The notes beneath the pieces are model-generated. The model was not told where the DNA came from. It did not search any database and saw only the letters and a list, made by a program, of their open reading frames with translations. The position numbers and the translations under genes were made by a program. Shown here piece by piece: positions 1 through 6,517 of a stretch of DNA of 12,718 nt (positions within the stretch are counted from its first letter, which is position 1; every line of letters begins with the position of its first letter). The DNA is taken from the NCBI GenBank assembly GCA_913056375.1, contig CAJXNF010000040.1, forward strand, positions 1-12,718, in the 5' to 3' direction. Source of the DNA: an uncultured Pseudomonadota bacterium. Lineage in GTDB: Bacteria > SAR324 > NAC60-12.

Positions 1-194
1 GTATACTTGGACTCGGCTATGTAGGACTTCCTTTAGCAATTGAGTTTGGAAAAAAAAGAAATGTGATAGGATTTGATGTTAATCAAGATAGAATTAATCA
101 ACTTAAAAGAAATCGAGACTCTACTTTTGAAATATCAAGTAAAGAGATAAAACAATCAATTAATCTTAAATTTACATATTGGTTAAATCTATAA
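1..194 (+). pseudogene. Truncated N-terminal fragment of a UDP-sugar (TviB/WbpA-like) dehydrogenase
   Basis: The frame starting at base 3 reads ILGLGYVGLPLAIEFGKK, then VIGFDVNQDRINQLK, then EVSS-like FEISSKEIKQ, and stops at the TAA at 192-194. The GLGYVGLP loop followed by GFD is the dinucleotide-binding fold that opens UDP-N-acetylhexosamine dehydrogenases used for O-antigen or capsule sugars. These enzymes are normally more than 400 residues, while this frame has about 63 codons in the window. Only a few N-terminal codons can lie off the left edge. Similarity to the family seems to end around LKFT (base ~176), after which the frame runs into a stop. The catalytic Cys domain is absent. The codons are much more A+T-rich than in the operon to the right. 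I read it as a remnant left by a rearrangement. An assembly chimera is an alternative. Confidence 0.75.
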
Positions 195-370
195 TATGAA
201 AAAAATATTACAAAAGACAAAGAAACTGCTTATTCGTTAGATGATACCTGTTCTCCAAAACACTACTCAGCAGAGATGAGTGGATGCCTTCTTGAGTTTT
301 GTTAACAATGTATATTTGTGCTTTGTAAATATTGTTTTGTTTAAATATGGTATATGGTGATTGCATTTAA
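195..370. other. A+T-rich non-coding spacer at a probable rearrangement junction
   Basis: No convincing gene is seen on either strand. The stretch is strongly A+T-rich except around 245-290. It contains a perfect 10-base palindrome TTGTTAACAA at 299-308 and several T-rich runs. The frame of the upstream fragment reopens after its stop and runs to the TAA at 303-305, but the peptide resembles nothing I know. I see no transposase, no terminal inverted repeat pair and no tRNA. It separates two unrelated gene remnants, so the breakpoint must lie in or near it. Confidence 0.5.
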
Positions 371-517
371 ACTATTTCAGGTAATCGATTCATCGATATC
401 TGTAGAGGGAAAAGTCGGAGAAATTGTGGAAATCATGAGGTAGGTTTCAAAACTGTCCAGGTTCTGGAAGCCCTCTACAAATCCGCCAAATCAGAAGAAA
501 CAATCATCTGTAATTGA
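371..517 (+). pseudogene. C-terminal remnant of a Gfo/Idh/MocA-type oxidoreductase
   Basis: The frame opens after a TAA at 368-370 and ends with TGA at 515-517. It reads GNRFIDICRGKSRRN, then GNHEVGFKTVQVLEALYKSA, then KSEETIICN. The pattern FID-x-CRGK, then a short gap, then G-K-T/V-V-Q-V-L-E-A-x-Y-K-S-A is typical of the last ~45 residues of inositol dehydrogenase-like NAD(P)-dependent oxidoreductases of sugar metabolism. The Rossmann domain and most of the C-terminal fold are missing, and there is no plausible start codon with a ribosome site. The stop lies 7 bases before the ATG of the dioxygenase gene, the spacing expected inside an operon. This gene was therefore probably once the upstream member of this cluster. 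The family call rests on a short pattern recognised by eye. Confidence 0.6.
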
Positions 518-524
518 GCATATC

Positions 525-1409
525 ATGAGTATGATCGAGGAGTATCAGCAAGCGGGCTTTACCTGTATAGAGGGTCTGTTTAACAAAGACGAAGTTCATG
601 ATCTTCAACTGGCTACAGATGAATTGATTGAAGAATCAAGGAATCACATAACCTCTGATGAAAAATTTGATCTGGAACACAATCACTCTAGCCAGAATCC
701 GAGGGTCCAAAGAATCAAGGTGCCTCACAAACAACACCCTGTTTTTGCAGCAGCTGTCAGAAAACCTCAGGTACTAGAGATTCTGAGCAAATTAATTGGC
801 AAAAACATCCGCTTCAGAAACAGCAAGCTCAACATAAAAGAGGCTAATGGAGGTGCTGCTGTTGACTGGCATCAAGACTGGGCTTTTTATCCGCATACCA
901 ATGCCGATCTCTTAGCAGTGGGCATTATGATTGATGATATTGATGAAAATAACGCTCCGCTGATGATTGTTCCGGGCAGCCATCGGGGCAAAACTCTGAA
1001 CCATCACTTCCAAGGGGTATTCAGCGGATCGGTTAATCCTGATTCTGAGAACATTGATCTTTCCACAGCAGTAAAATTGACAGGTTCGGCTGGTTCAGCA
1101 AGTTTTCATCATGTGAAAGCATTACATGGGTCTAGTCCAAATTTCTCAAATCGTCCACGTCGACTACTTCTTTTTGAATACGCTTCTGCAGATGCCTGGC
1201 CTCTGGTTGATTTTGAAGTTTACGGAGACTTTCAAGAATTTGAAGAAAAGATTGTACTAGGGAAAAGTACTCTGCACCCCAGGAGTGAGCCTGAACATAT
1301 CATCATGCCGTTTCCACGCCCTCCGAATCCTGATTCGATTTACCGGATTCAGGAGTTTAGAAGGCAGTCTTCATCACCAACAACTGAACTTCAACCGGAA
1401 GTTGTATGA
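525..1409 (+). CDS. PhyH-family Fe(II)/2-oxoglutarate dioxygenase
   Basis: The 294-residue protein belongs to the phytanoyl-CoA dioxygenase (PhyH) superfamily of non-haem iron oxygenases, which couple 2-oxoglutarate decarboxylation to hydroxylation of a small substrate. Visible motifs are the iron-binding H-x-D in VDWHQDWAFYPH (His116, Asp118), the distal iron ligand in ALHGSSPN (His201), and a likely 2-oxoglutarate-binding Arg among Arg210-213. MIVPGSHRG near residue 150 is typical of the family. It is cytoplasmic, with no signal peptide. ATG 525 is the first start in frame; ATG 531 is possible, and neither has a strong ribosome site. Its stop overlaps the mutarotase start by 4 bases (ATGA), so the two are probably translationally coupled. 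The substrate is unknown. Its place in a rhamnose operon suggests a sugar or sugar derivative rather than phytanoyl-CoA, which is inference only. Confidence 0.9.
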   Translation: MSMIEEYQQAGFTCIEGLFNKDEVHDLQLATDELIEESRNHITSDEKFDLEHNHSSQNPRVQRIKVPHKQHPVFAAAVRKPQVLEILSKLIGKNIRFRNSKLNIKEANGGAAVDWHQDWAFYPHTNADLLAVGIMIDDIDENNAPLMIVPGSHRGKTLNHHFQGVFSGSVNPDSENIDLSTAVKLTGSAGSASFHHVKALHGSSPNFSNRPRRLLLFEYASADAWPLVDFEVYGDFQEFEEKIVLGKSTLHPRSEPEHIIMPFPRPPNPDSIYRIQEFRRQSSSPTTELQPEVV

Positions 1410-1723
1410 ATCAGCAATTTGCATGGGTTTTAGAAGTGCGTCCTGGCTATGAGGATGAATACAAGAAGCGTCATGATGAAATATGGCCAGAAATGGTTGA
1501 CATGCTTCGAAAGGCGGGAGTTCAAAACTACTCGATTTTTCGGCATGGCCTTACTCTTTTTGGCTATTTTGAGACGGAAGACTTGGAGCAAACAATTGCA
1601 GCCATCAACGCTAGTGATGTGAATAGGCGCTGGGGTGAGTATATGACTCCGATTATGAAGATCGAAATAGATTCTCAGAAAAACTTCCCCTTCTTGCTGC
1701 CGCTTCAGTGGCATATGGACTGA
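1406..1723 (+). CDS. rhaM: L-rhamnose mutarotase
   Basis: This 105-residue protein matches the usual ~104-residue length of L-rhamnose mutarotase (YiiL/RhaM; RhaU in rhizobia), which interconverts alpha and beta anomers of L-rhamnose in the cytoplasm so that the isomerase receives the form it uses. Family landmarks are an N-terminal FAWVLEVRPGYEDEY, the active-site segment KKRHDEIWPEM with the conserved His23, YSIFRHGLTLFGYFE, and NRRWGEYMTPIM. The C-terminus ends WHMD, resembling the short aromatic tail of the family. The start overlaps the dioxygenase stop (ATGA). GGAAG at 1397-1401 lies 4 bases upstream of the ATG and can serve as ribosome site. Placing the mutarotase directly before the transporter genes resembles the rhizobial rhamnose clusters. 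This is one of the strongest reasons to assign the operon to rhamnose. Confidence 0.93.
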   Translation: MNQQFAWVLEVRPGYEDEYKKRHDEIWPEMVDMLRKAGVQNYSIFRHGLTLFGYFETEDLEQTIAAINASDVNRRWGEYMTPIMKIEIDSQKNFPFLLPLQWHMD

Positions 1724-1733
1724 CCATTAATTT

Positions 1734-1748
1734 ATGAATAACAAGTGA
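1734..1748 (+). other. Four-codon minicistron (M-N-N-K-stop) overlapping the rhaT start
   Basis: ATG AAT AAC AAG TGA lies in the short gap between rhaM and rhaT. Its TGA stop overlaps the GTG start of rhaT in the sequence GTGA at 1745-1748. The rhaT frame has a TAA at 1739-1741, so GTG 1745 is its first possible upstream start. The arrangement could couple translation by termination and reinitiation. It could also be a chance ATG or the trace of a small indel that moved the original ATG out of frame. No clear ribosome site precedes either start. Confidence 0.3.
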
Positions 1749-3256
1749 ATTCCACACCATCTCCTATTCTCAAGGTTAGTAATCTCTCTAAGCGGTTTGA
1801 TATGACACAAGCCCTCAAAGAGGTGTCTCTCGAACTCTTTCCAGGGGAAATCCATGCACTAGTAGGAGAAAATGGGGCTGGGAAGTCCACTCTGATCAAA
1901 ATTCTAACCGGCATCCAGCAACCTGATGACGGCGAGATGATTTTTTCTGGGAATGGCGTCCAACTTAGCAGTTCACAGGAGGCGCAAGCTCTCGGGATTG
2001 CGGCCATTTACCAGGAGCCGATGGTCTTTCCGGATCTAGATGTTGCTGAGAACATTTTCATCAGCCACCGAACCAGAGGGATTTGGGTTCAGTGGAAAAA
2101 AATGTATGAAGACGCTCATAAAATCCTTTCAGATCTTGGAATGATATTGGATGTACGGGCTCCAGCTAGTGGACTTACCTTGGCATCTCAGCAAGCTGTA
2201 GAAATCGCAAAAGCAATTTCATTGAATGTCAAAGTTTTGATCATGGATGAGCCCACTGCTTCTCTTTCAAACCACGAGGTGGAACAACTTTTCAAGGTTG
2301 CTAGAAAACTCAAACAAGAAAACGTGGCTGTTCTATTTATCAGTCACCGATTAGATGAAGTTTTTGAGATTGCGGATAGAATCACGGTACTTCGAGATGG
2401 CGAGCACATTTCTACCAGATCAGTTGAGGAATTTAGCCGGGAACAGTTAATTAGGGAGATGGTTGGCCGAGAAGTCGATCAATTCTATGCAACTAGGCAA
2501 AAGAAAAACTACGGCAAGCGCGTGTTGTCTGTCAAAAACCTGAGCAAGGAGGCAGTTTTTTCAGGAATAGAGTTCGATCTGCACGAGGGAGAGGTTTTAG
2601 GTTTTGCAGGATTAGTTGGTTCAAGAAGAACTGATGTTGGACTGGCTTTGTTCGGGATCCAACCCAATGACTCCGGAGTTATTGAGTTAGATGGGCAGAA
2701 CGTAAGTATTCGAAGTCCTCAAGCTGCTCAAAATCTTGGTATTGCGTACATGACTGAGGATCGAAGGAAGTTGGGATTGGCAATGCCACTTTCCATCACC
2801 TCAAACATAACCTTACCCGCTTTGAAAAGGTACTTGGGAAGACTGGGCTTGATCCAAACTGAGTCAGAAAAATCAACTGCTGAAGAATTCAAGAACCGGC
2901 TTCAAATCAAGACCCCTAATTTATCACACGAGGTCGGCAAACTGTCCGGAGGCAATCAACAGAAAGTAATGTTTAGCAAATGGCTCAATACACAACCAAA
3001 AGTTTTCATTCTGGACGAACCGACCAGAGGTATAGATGTCGGAGCCAAGGCAGAAGTACACAACATGATTCGTGAACTGGCTGACCAAGGCATGGCGATT
3101 CTCTGTATTTCCTCCGATCTCCCAGAAGTACTAGCAATGAGTGATCGGGTATTGGTGATGCGAGAGGGTAGACAGATGGGTATTTTGGATGGTCCTCAGG
3201 CCACTCAAGAGTCCATCATGTCGCTCGCAATGGGAGAACTGCAGGAGACCGCATGA
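1745..3256 (+). CDS. rhaT: Rhamnose ABC transporter ATP-binding protein (two NBDs)
   Basis: This 503-residue tandem ATPase is of the CUT2 sugar-importer type (RbsA/RhaT), which energises uptake through RhaP and RhaQ on the inner face of the membrane. The first domain has Walker A GENGAGKST (41-49), Q-loop Gln90, an atypical signature LTLASQQ (144-150), Walker B VLIMDEP (164-170) and the switch His201 in ISHRL. In the second domain Walker A is degenerate (GLVGSRRTDV, 289-298, no GKS/T), but the signature LSGGNQQ (400-406) and Walker B VFILDEP (420-426) are intact, and the switch position reads CISSDLP with no His. One working and one degenerate site is normal for this family. Translation starts at GTG 1745; the next in-frame ATG (1802) would remove the first strand of the fold. 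The stop overlaps rhaP by 4 bases. The name follows rhizobia, not the E. coli RhaT symporter. Confidence 0.93.
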   Translation: MNSTPSPILKVSNLSKRFDMTQALKEVSLELFPGEIHALVGENGAGKSTLIKILTGIQQPDDGEMIFSGNGVQLSSSQEAQALGIAAIYQEPMVFPDLDVAENIFISHRTRGIWVQWKKMYEDAHKILSDLGMILDVRAPASGLTLASQQAVEIAKAISLNVKVLIMDEPTASLSNHEVEQLFKVARKLKQENVAVLFISHRLDEVFEIADRITVLRDGEHISTRSVEEFSREQLIREMVGREVDQFYATRQKKNYGKRVLSVKNLSKEAVFSGIEFDLHEGEVLGFAGLVGSRRTDVGLALFGIQPNDSGVIELDGQNVSIRSPQAAQNLGIAYMTEDRRKLGLAMPLSITSNITLPALKRYLGRLGLIQTESEKSTAEEFKNRLQIKTPNLSHEVGKLSGGNQQKVMFSKWLNTQPKVFILDEPTRGIDVGAKAEVHNMIRELADQGMAILCISSDLPEVLAMSDRVLVMREGRQMGILDGPQATQESIMSLAMGELQETA

Positions 3257-4275
3257 GCCCGATTCAAGGACTACGACCCGAAAAACTGAGAGAGTTGGTC
3301 CTGCTGATCTTGATTGCACTAGTTCTGATCGTATTCAGTTCTGTGATAGAAAACTACTTGAATGCCCGACTTTTCAACAGAGTTTCTGCCAGTGTTGCCC
3401 TGATGGCGGTCTTGGCAATCGGGCAAACCATGGTTGTCTTAACACGCAATATTGATTTGTCCGTCGGTTCCATTGTCGGATTCACAGCTTATTTTGTGGG
3501 GCATCAGCTTTCACAATATGGTGATATGCACCCAATGTTGGCAATCTTTCTCGCAGTTGGAGTTGGTACATTGATGGGAGGAATCAATGGGATCTTAGTC
3601 GCCTATTGCCGAATTCCCTCCATCATCGTCACCTTGGGCACAATGGCTCTTTACCGTACTTTGTTGGTGGAGTATTCAGACGCTCAAACCGTATTGACCG
3701 TCAATCTTCCGAGATGGCTGCTTGATCTACCAAGCTTGAATCTCATTAGCTTTGACCGATTACATCTACGAGTGCTTGTCGTTGGGATGATTGTGGTCGT
3801 GGTCCTATTCCAAATCGTTCTCAAATACACATCCTTCGGTCGGAAGCTTTATGCAATTGGCTCCAACCCCGAAGCAGCAAAAATGGCTGGCTTTGCAAAT
3901 CAGCGGATGGTCCTGACAGCATTCCTTCTCTGCGGTGCTCTTGCGGGTTTAACTGGATTCATGTTCCTCGCTCGCTTTGGAAACATTACTGTTGTCGCTG
4001 GAATCGGCTTCGAACTTAAATCAGTTGCTGCTGTCGTCGTCGGAGGTGTGAATATCTTTGGCGGTTCAGGGAGCGCTTTTGGAGCATTCTTAGGCGCAGT
4101 TCTTATCGATTTGTTAGAAAACAGCCTGATCCGCTGGTTGCAGATTAGTGAATTCTGGCGAGATGCCTTGTTGGGACTCTTGATTTTAATTTCTGTTGCA
4201 ACTGACAGCGTGATTATGAAGCGCTTTCAATTGTATTGGGCTAGAAAACAGGCCCGAAGTTCTCCAGAAACCTAG
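3253..4275 (+). CDS. rhaP: Rhamnose ABC transporter permease RhaP
   Basis: This 340-residue inner-membrane permease belongs to the BPD_transp_2 family (RbsC-like, CUT2). It has a short cytoplasmic N-terminus, a first hydrophobic segment at about 14-31 and several more to about residue 318. Family marks are GQTMVVLTRNIDLSVGSIVG (about 57-76), the cytoplasmic coupling loop FGRKLYAIGSNPEAAKMAG (about 195-213), and the glycine-rich VVVGGVNIFGGSGSAFG (about 261-277). It pairs with RhaQ to form the channel. Its ATG overlaps the rhaT stop (ATGA), and rhaQ follows after 7 bases. Assignment to rhamnose rather than ribose or another sugar comes from the neighbours, because permeases of this type are hard to separate by sequence. 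Confidence 0.92.
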   Translation: MSPIQGLRPEKLRELVLLILIALVLIVFSSVIENYLNARLFNRVSASVALMAVLAIGQTMVVLTRNIDLSVGSIVGFTAYFVGHQLSQYGDMHPMLAIFLAVGVGTLMGGINGILVAYCRIPSIIVTLGTMALYRTLLVEYSDAQTVLTVNLPRWLLDLPSLNLISFDRLHLRVLVVGMIVVVVLFQIVLKYTSFGRKLYAIGSNPEAAKMAGFANQRMVLTAFLLCGALAGLTGFMFLARFGNITVVAGIGFELKSVAAVVVGGVNIFGGSGSAFGAFLGAVLIDLLENSLIRWLQISEFWRDALLGLLILISVATDSVIMKRFQLYWARKQARSSPET

Positions 4276-4282
4276 GAAATCG

Positions 4283-5251
4283 ATGATGAATGTTTGGAAA
4301 TATCTACGGAGTTGGGAAGGCTTTCTTTGCTTAGTTCTGATTCTCACAATCAGCGTCAATGCAGTAAATTCCGATGCTTTTCTGAGTATTGACAATCAGA
4401 TAAATCTTTTCACGCTGTCGATTGAAAAGGTCATCATCGCCTTGATCATGGCTTTCATCATCATTAACGCAGAGATTGATCTCTCTGTCGCCTCAATGAT
4501 GGGACTTGCGGCATGTGCCCTGGGGTGGCTGGTAGATGCAGGAGCTTCGATGCCAACAGCATTGGCTACTTGCTTACTGATCGGCATGTTAGGAGGGTTG
4601 TTTAACGGCTTCTGGGTGACTTTCATGAACTTGCCTTCCCTCGTCGTCACTCTGGCGATGCTAATTGGCTTCAGGGGCCTTGCAAGAGTTTTAGTAGAAG
4701 ATCGATCAATTCGTGTTTTTCCAAGCTGGTTTGAAGAACTCGGTCAGCAGCCAATTTTAGGTCCTCTCCCGTTAGCTGTAATTATTTTTTTCCTTTTGCT
4801 GATTCTCGCTGTTGTCGTACTCCGCTTCACTGGTTTCGGTCGGTATGTCTACGTAATTGGAATTAACAAAGAGATGGCTCGTTACTCGGGAATTAATGTG
4901 AATGCCGTCAAATTGATTCTTTTCACTTTGGCAGGGCTCATATCTGCTTTGGCAGGGATTCTCTTTGCTGCACGGCTCGGCTCAGTCAGAGGAGATATGG
5001 GACTGGGATTTGAGCTTGATATCATCACGATGGTCCTGCTTGGTGGGGTAAGTATTTTTGGTGGATCCGGCTCAATTTATGGTGTTATCCTTTCTATTCT
5101 GATCGTACTTTATCTACGGAACGGTATGTCCCTGAGCAATATCACAGGACATCTTCAGACTGGAGTAATCGGTCTGTTGTTAATATCATCCGCAATGGTT
5201 CCCAATCTAAAAACTTACTGGGAGTCTCTTCAGGCTTCTCGTTCAAAATGA
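4283..5251 (+). CDS. rhaQ: Rhamnose ABC transporter permease RhaQ
   Basis: This 322-residue inner-membrane permease is a paralogue of RhaP and its presumed partner in the transporter. It carries the same landmarks: INAEIDLSVASMMGLA (about 61-76), the coupling loop FGRYVYVIGINKEMARYSG (about 185-203) and LLGGVSIFGGSGSIYG (about 252-267). Hydrophobic segments fill most of its length. The start is ATG 4283, with a second ATG immediately after it. AGGAAA at 4274-4279, overlapping the rhaP stop, is a good ribosome site. Two distinct permeases, rather than one homodimeric permease as in ribose systems, is the arrangement known for RhaPQ. The gene is followed by a 107-base gap carrying probable regulatory sequence for rhaS. 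Confidence 0.92.
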   Translation: MMNVWKYLRSWEGFLCLVLILTISVNAVNSDAFLSIDNQINLFTLSIEKVIIALIMAFIIINAEIDLSVASMMGLAACALGWLVDAGASMPTALATCLLIGMLGGLFNGFWVTFMNLPSLVVTLAMLIGFRGLARVLVEDRSIRVFPSWFEELGQQPILGPLPLAVIIFFLLLILAVVVLRFTGFGRYVYVIGINKEMARYSGINVNAVKLILFTLAGLISALAGILFAARLGSVRGDMGLGFELDIITMVLLGGVSIFGGSGSIYGVILSILIVLYLRNGMSLSNITGHLQTGVIGLLLISSAMVPNLKTYWESLQASRSK

Positions 5252-5292
5252 ACTCATTCAGGAAATAGCCTATGGTTTGAAAAAAGCTTTCT

Positions 5293-5322
5293 TGACACAA
5301 AGACTTCTTGATTAATTGATTC
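5293..5322 (+). promoter_or_regulatory. Possible internal promoter before rhaS
   Basis: A perfect -35 hexamer TTGACA lies at 5293-5298. The A+T-rich sequence at the expected -10 distance (5312-5322) holds only imperfect -10 matches: ATTAAT with too short a spacer, ATTGAT with a 17-base spacer, or TTGATT with an 18-base spacer. It falls in the 107-base gap before the binding-protein gene, where a separate promoter would help supply binding protein in excess over the membrane components. The weak -10 keeps confidence low. Confidence 0.35.
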
Positions 5323-5332
5323 GAAATTAATG
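5312..5332. repeat. Inverted repeat, 7-base arms, possible operator upstream of rhaS
   Basis: ATTAATT at 5312-5318 and AATTAAT at 5326-5332 are perfect inverted arms around a 7-base centre, GATTCGA. The repeat overlaps the expected -10 region of the candidate promoter, so a bound repressor could block it. Both arms are purely A and T, so a chance origin is quite possible. No regulator gene is in the window to link to it. Confidence 0.3.
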
Positions 5333-5358
5333 AAACCCTCCAATTAAGGGATAATTAC

Positions 5359-6396
5359 ATGATGAAAAAATTTCTAGCTGTCGCTGCGGCAGCAATGATG
5401 GTCTCCAGCGGAATCTTGATGGCACATACTGTCGCGAAGAAAGGCATGAAAGCAGATCTTGTTCTGATGCCTAAGTTCTTAGGAATTTTAGTTTTTGATC
5501 AGGCCAATCAGGGTGCTCAGGAAGCACACAAAGAATTGCAAAACCCTGGGAAATTAGAATTTTTGGGACCTACACCTGAAAACAGTGTAGCCGGTCAGAT
5601 CGAGATTCTCACTACTGCAACTACCCAGGGACAAGACGGGATCATGATCTCCAATAATGCTGGAGACCAAATCGCACCCGCAGCCAAATCAGCCCGTGAC
5701 AAAGGGATGACTGTGGTCACATGGGACTCTCCCATTCCTTCCGCTGAGGGTGAACAACTGTTCATCGCTCAAGTTGACTTCAACGAGACTGGAACTGTGA
5801 TGGCTGATATGGCATTGAACATCATGGGTGATGCCGGTGGTGATTTTGCTGTCTTGTCCGCATCCCCTGATGCTGCAAATCAGAATGCTTGGATTGCTGC
5901 AATGAAAGAGGCACTCAAGGCGCCAAAATATTCAGCACTAAATCTAGTTGATGTCGTGTATGGGGATGATCAATCAGAGAAAAGCTACAACCAAGCCTTG
6001 GCTCTGGTAGACAAGTATCCGAAGCTAAAGTTGATCATGGCACCCACAACAGTTGGTATTGCTGCTTCCGCAAAGGCAATGCAGGACGAGGGTCTATGTG
6101 GACAGGTCAAGACTAGCGGTCTGGGCTTACCTGCTGAAATGGTCAGCTACACGTTGAATGACTGCGCGCCTGAATTCGCACTTTGGAGCTTTGTGGATTT
6201 AGGATACCTCTCCTACTATGCAACCTATCTGATTGCAACAGGTCAAATGGAAGGCATTCCTGGTGAGACATTTAAGGCTGGTCGAATGGGCTATTACACC
6301 GTGGAGAAAGACCCAACTCGGGCCGAGGGGCTCCGAGTTTTGATGGGACCTTTCACAGTCTATGACAAATCAAATGTGGAGGCAGCCTCCAAATAA
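5359..6396 (+). CDS. rhaS: Periplasmic rhamnose-binding protein RhaS
   Basis: This 345-residue solute-binding protein is of the Peripla_BP_4 (ribose/rhamnose-binding) type and captures the sugar in the periplasm for RhaTPQ. The N-terminus is a signal peptide: Met-Met-Lys-Lys, then a hydrophobic Ala/Met-rich core (about 5-21), with likely cleavage after ILMA (residue 22) before HTVAKKG. The mature part has the family pattern: LMPKFLGILVFDQANQGAQE (first ligand-contact strand), GIMISNNAGDQIAPAAKSA, VTWDSPIP and LIMAPTTVGIAASAKAM. The last matches rhizobial RhaS-like proteins as I know them. ATG 5359 is supported by AAGGGA at 5346-5351, 7 bases upstream; the second ATG (5362) is also possible. 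A hairpin follows the stop closely. The name follows rhizobia and is unrelated to the E. coli RhaS activator. Confidence 0.92.
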   Translation: MMKKFLAVAAAAMMVSSGILMAHTVAKKGMKADLVLMPKFLGILVFDQANQGAQEAHKELQNPGKLEFLGPTPENSVAGQIEILTTATTQGQDGIMISNNAGDQIAPAAKSARDKGMTVVTWDSPIPSAEGEQLFIAQVDFNETGTVMADMALNIMGDAGGDFAVLSASPDAANQNAWIAAMKEALKAPKYSALNLVDVVYGDDQSEKSYNQALALVDKYPKLKLIMAPTTVGIAASAKAMQDEGLCGQVKTSGLGLPAEMVSYTLNDCAPEFALWSFVDLGYLSYYATYLIATGQMEGIPGETFKAGRMGYYTVEKDPTRAEGLRVLMGPFTVYDKSNVEAASK

Positions 6397-6405
6397 CTTT
6401 TTTGT

Positions 6406-6426
6406 GGTCGGGGCGAACCCCCGACC
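6406..6426 (+). terminator. G+C-rich hairpin after rhaS (terminator or mRNA 3' stabiliser)
   Basis: GGTCGGGG at 6406-6413 pairs perfectly with CCCCGACC at 6419-6426 around a 5-base loop. It begins 9 bases after the rhaS stop. The T run lies before the stem (6398-6403), and the downstream side has only TTCT, so it is a poor classical intrinsic terminator on the plus strand. It may cause partial termination or protect the 3' end of the rhaS message, giving more binding protein than the downstream enzymes. Confidence 0.6.
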
Positions 6427-6446
6427 TTCTAAACACATTTCAAAGT

Positions 6447-6456
6447 AGATTAATCT
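6447..6456. repeat. 10-base palindrome in the rhaS/lactonase gap
   Basis: AGATTAATCT is a perfect palindrome in the 121-base gap between rhaS and the first COG3618 gene. It shares the GATTAAT core with the sequence upstream of rhaS (5311-5317). It could be a regulator site or chance in A+T-rich spacer. The rest of the gap shows the hairpin listed separately and a GATAAT hexamer at 6497-6502 without a good -35. Confidence 0.2.
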
Positions 6457-6517
6457 TCCAATATCCTACCTAGCAAAACTTTCTGCGCTAACAACTGATA
6501 ATTTTGAAAAACTAAAC

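Noticed and set aside
289..298. Second Walker A of RhaT as evidence of a broken transporter
   Set aside because: A degenerate second Walker A is normal in the CUT2 tandem ATPase family; the first site and both Walker B motifs are intact.
299..308. TTGTTAACAA palindrome as an insertion-sequence end or attachment site
   Set aside because: No second copy, target duplication, transposase or integrase is seen nearby; a 10-base A+T-rich palindrome is expected by chance.
323..356. TTGTAA and TATGGT/TATATG hexamers as an operon promoter before the dioxygenase
   Set aside because: Matches are weak in a region where any A+T-rich sequence gives such hits, and the site is about 170 bases upstream with a gene remnant between.
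381..397. Palindromic AATCGATT with a nearby ATCGAT, resembling half of a LacI-family operator
   Set aside because: It falls inside the coding remnant of the oxidoreductase (the FID segment) and its left half does not match the operator consensus, so coding origin explains it better.
3189..3455. 88-codon open frame overlapping the rhaT/rhaP junction
   Set aside because: It lies out of frame over two well-conserved genes, and its composition (many Arg, Cys, Ser, Thr) is that of a shadow frame.
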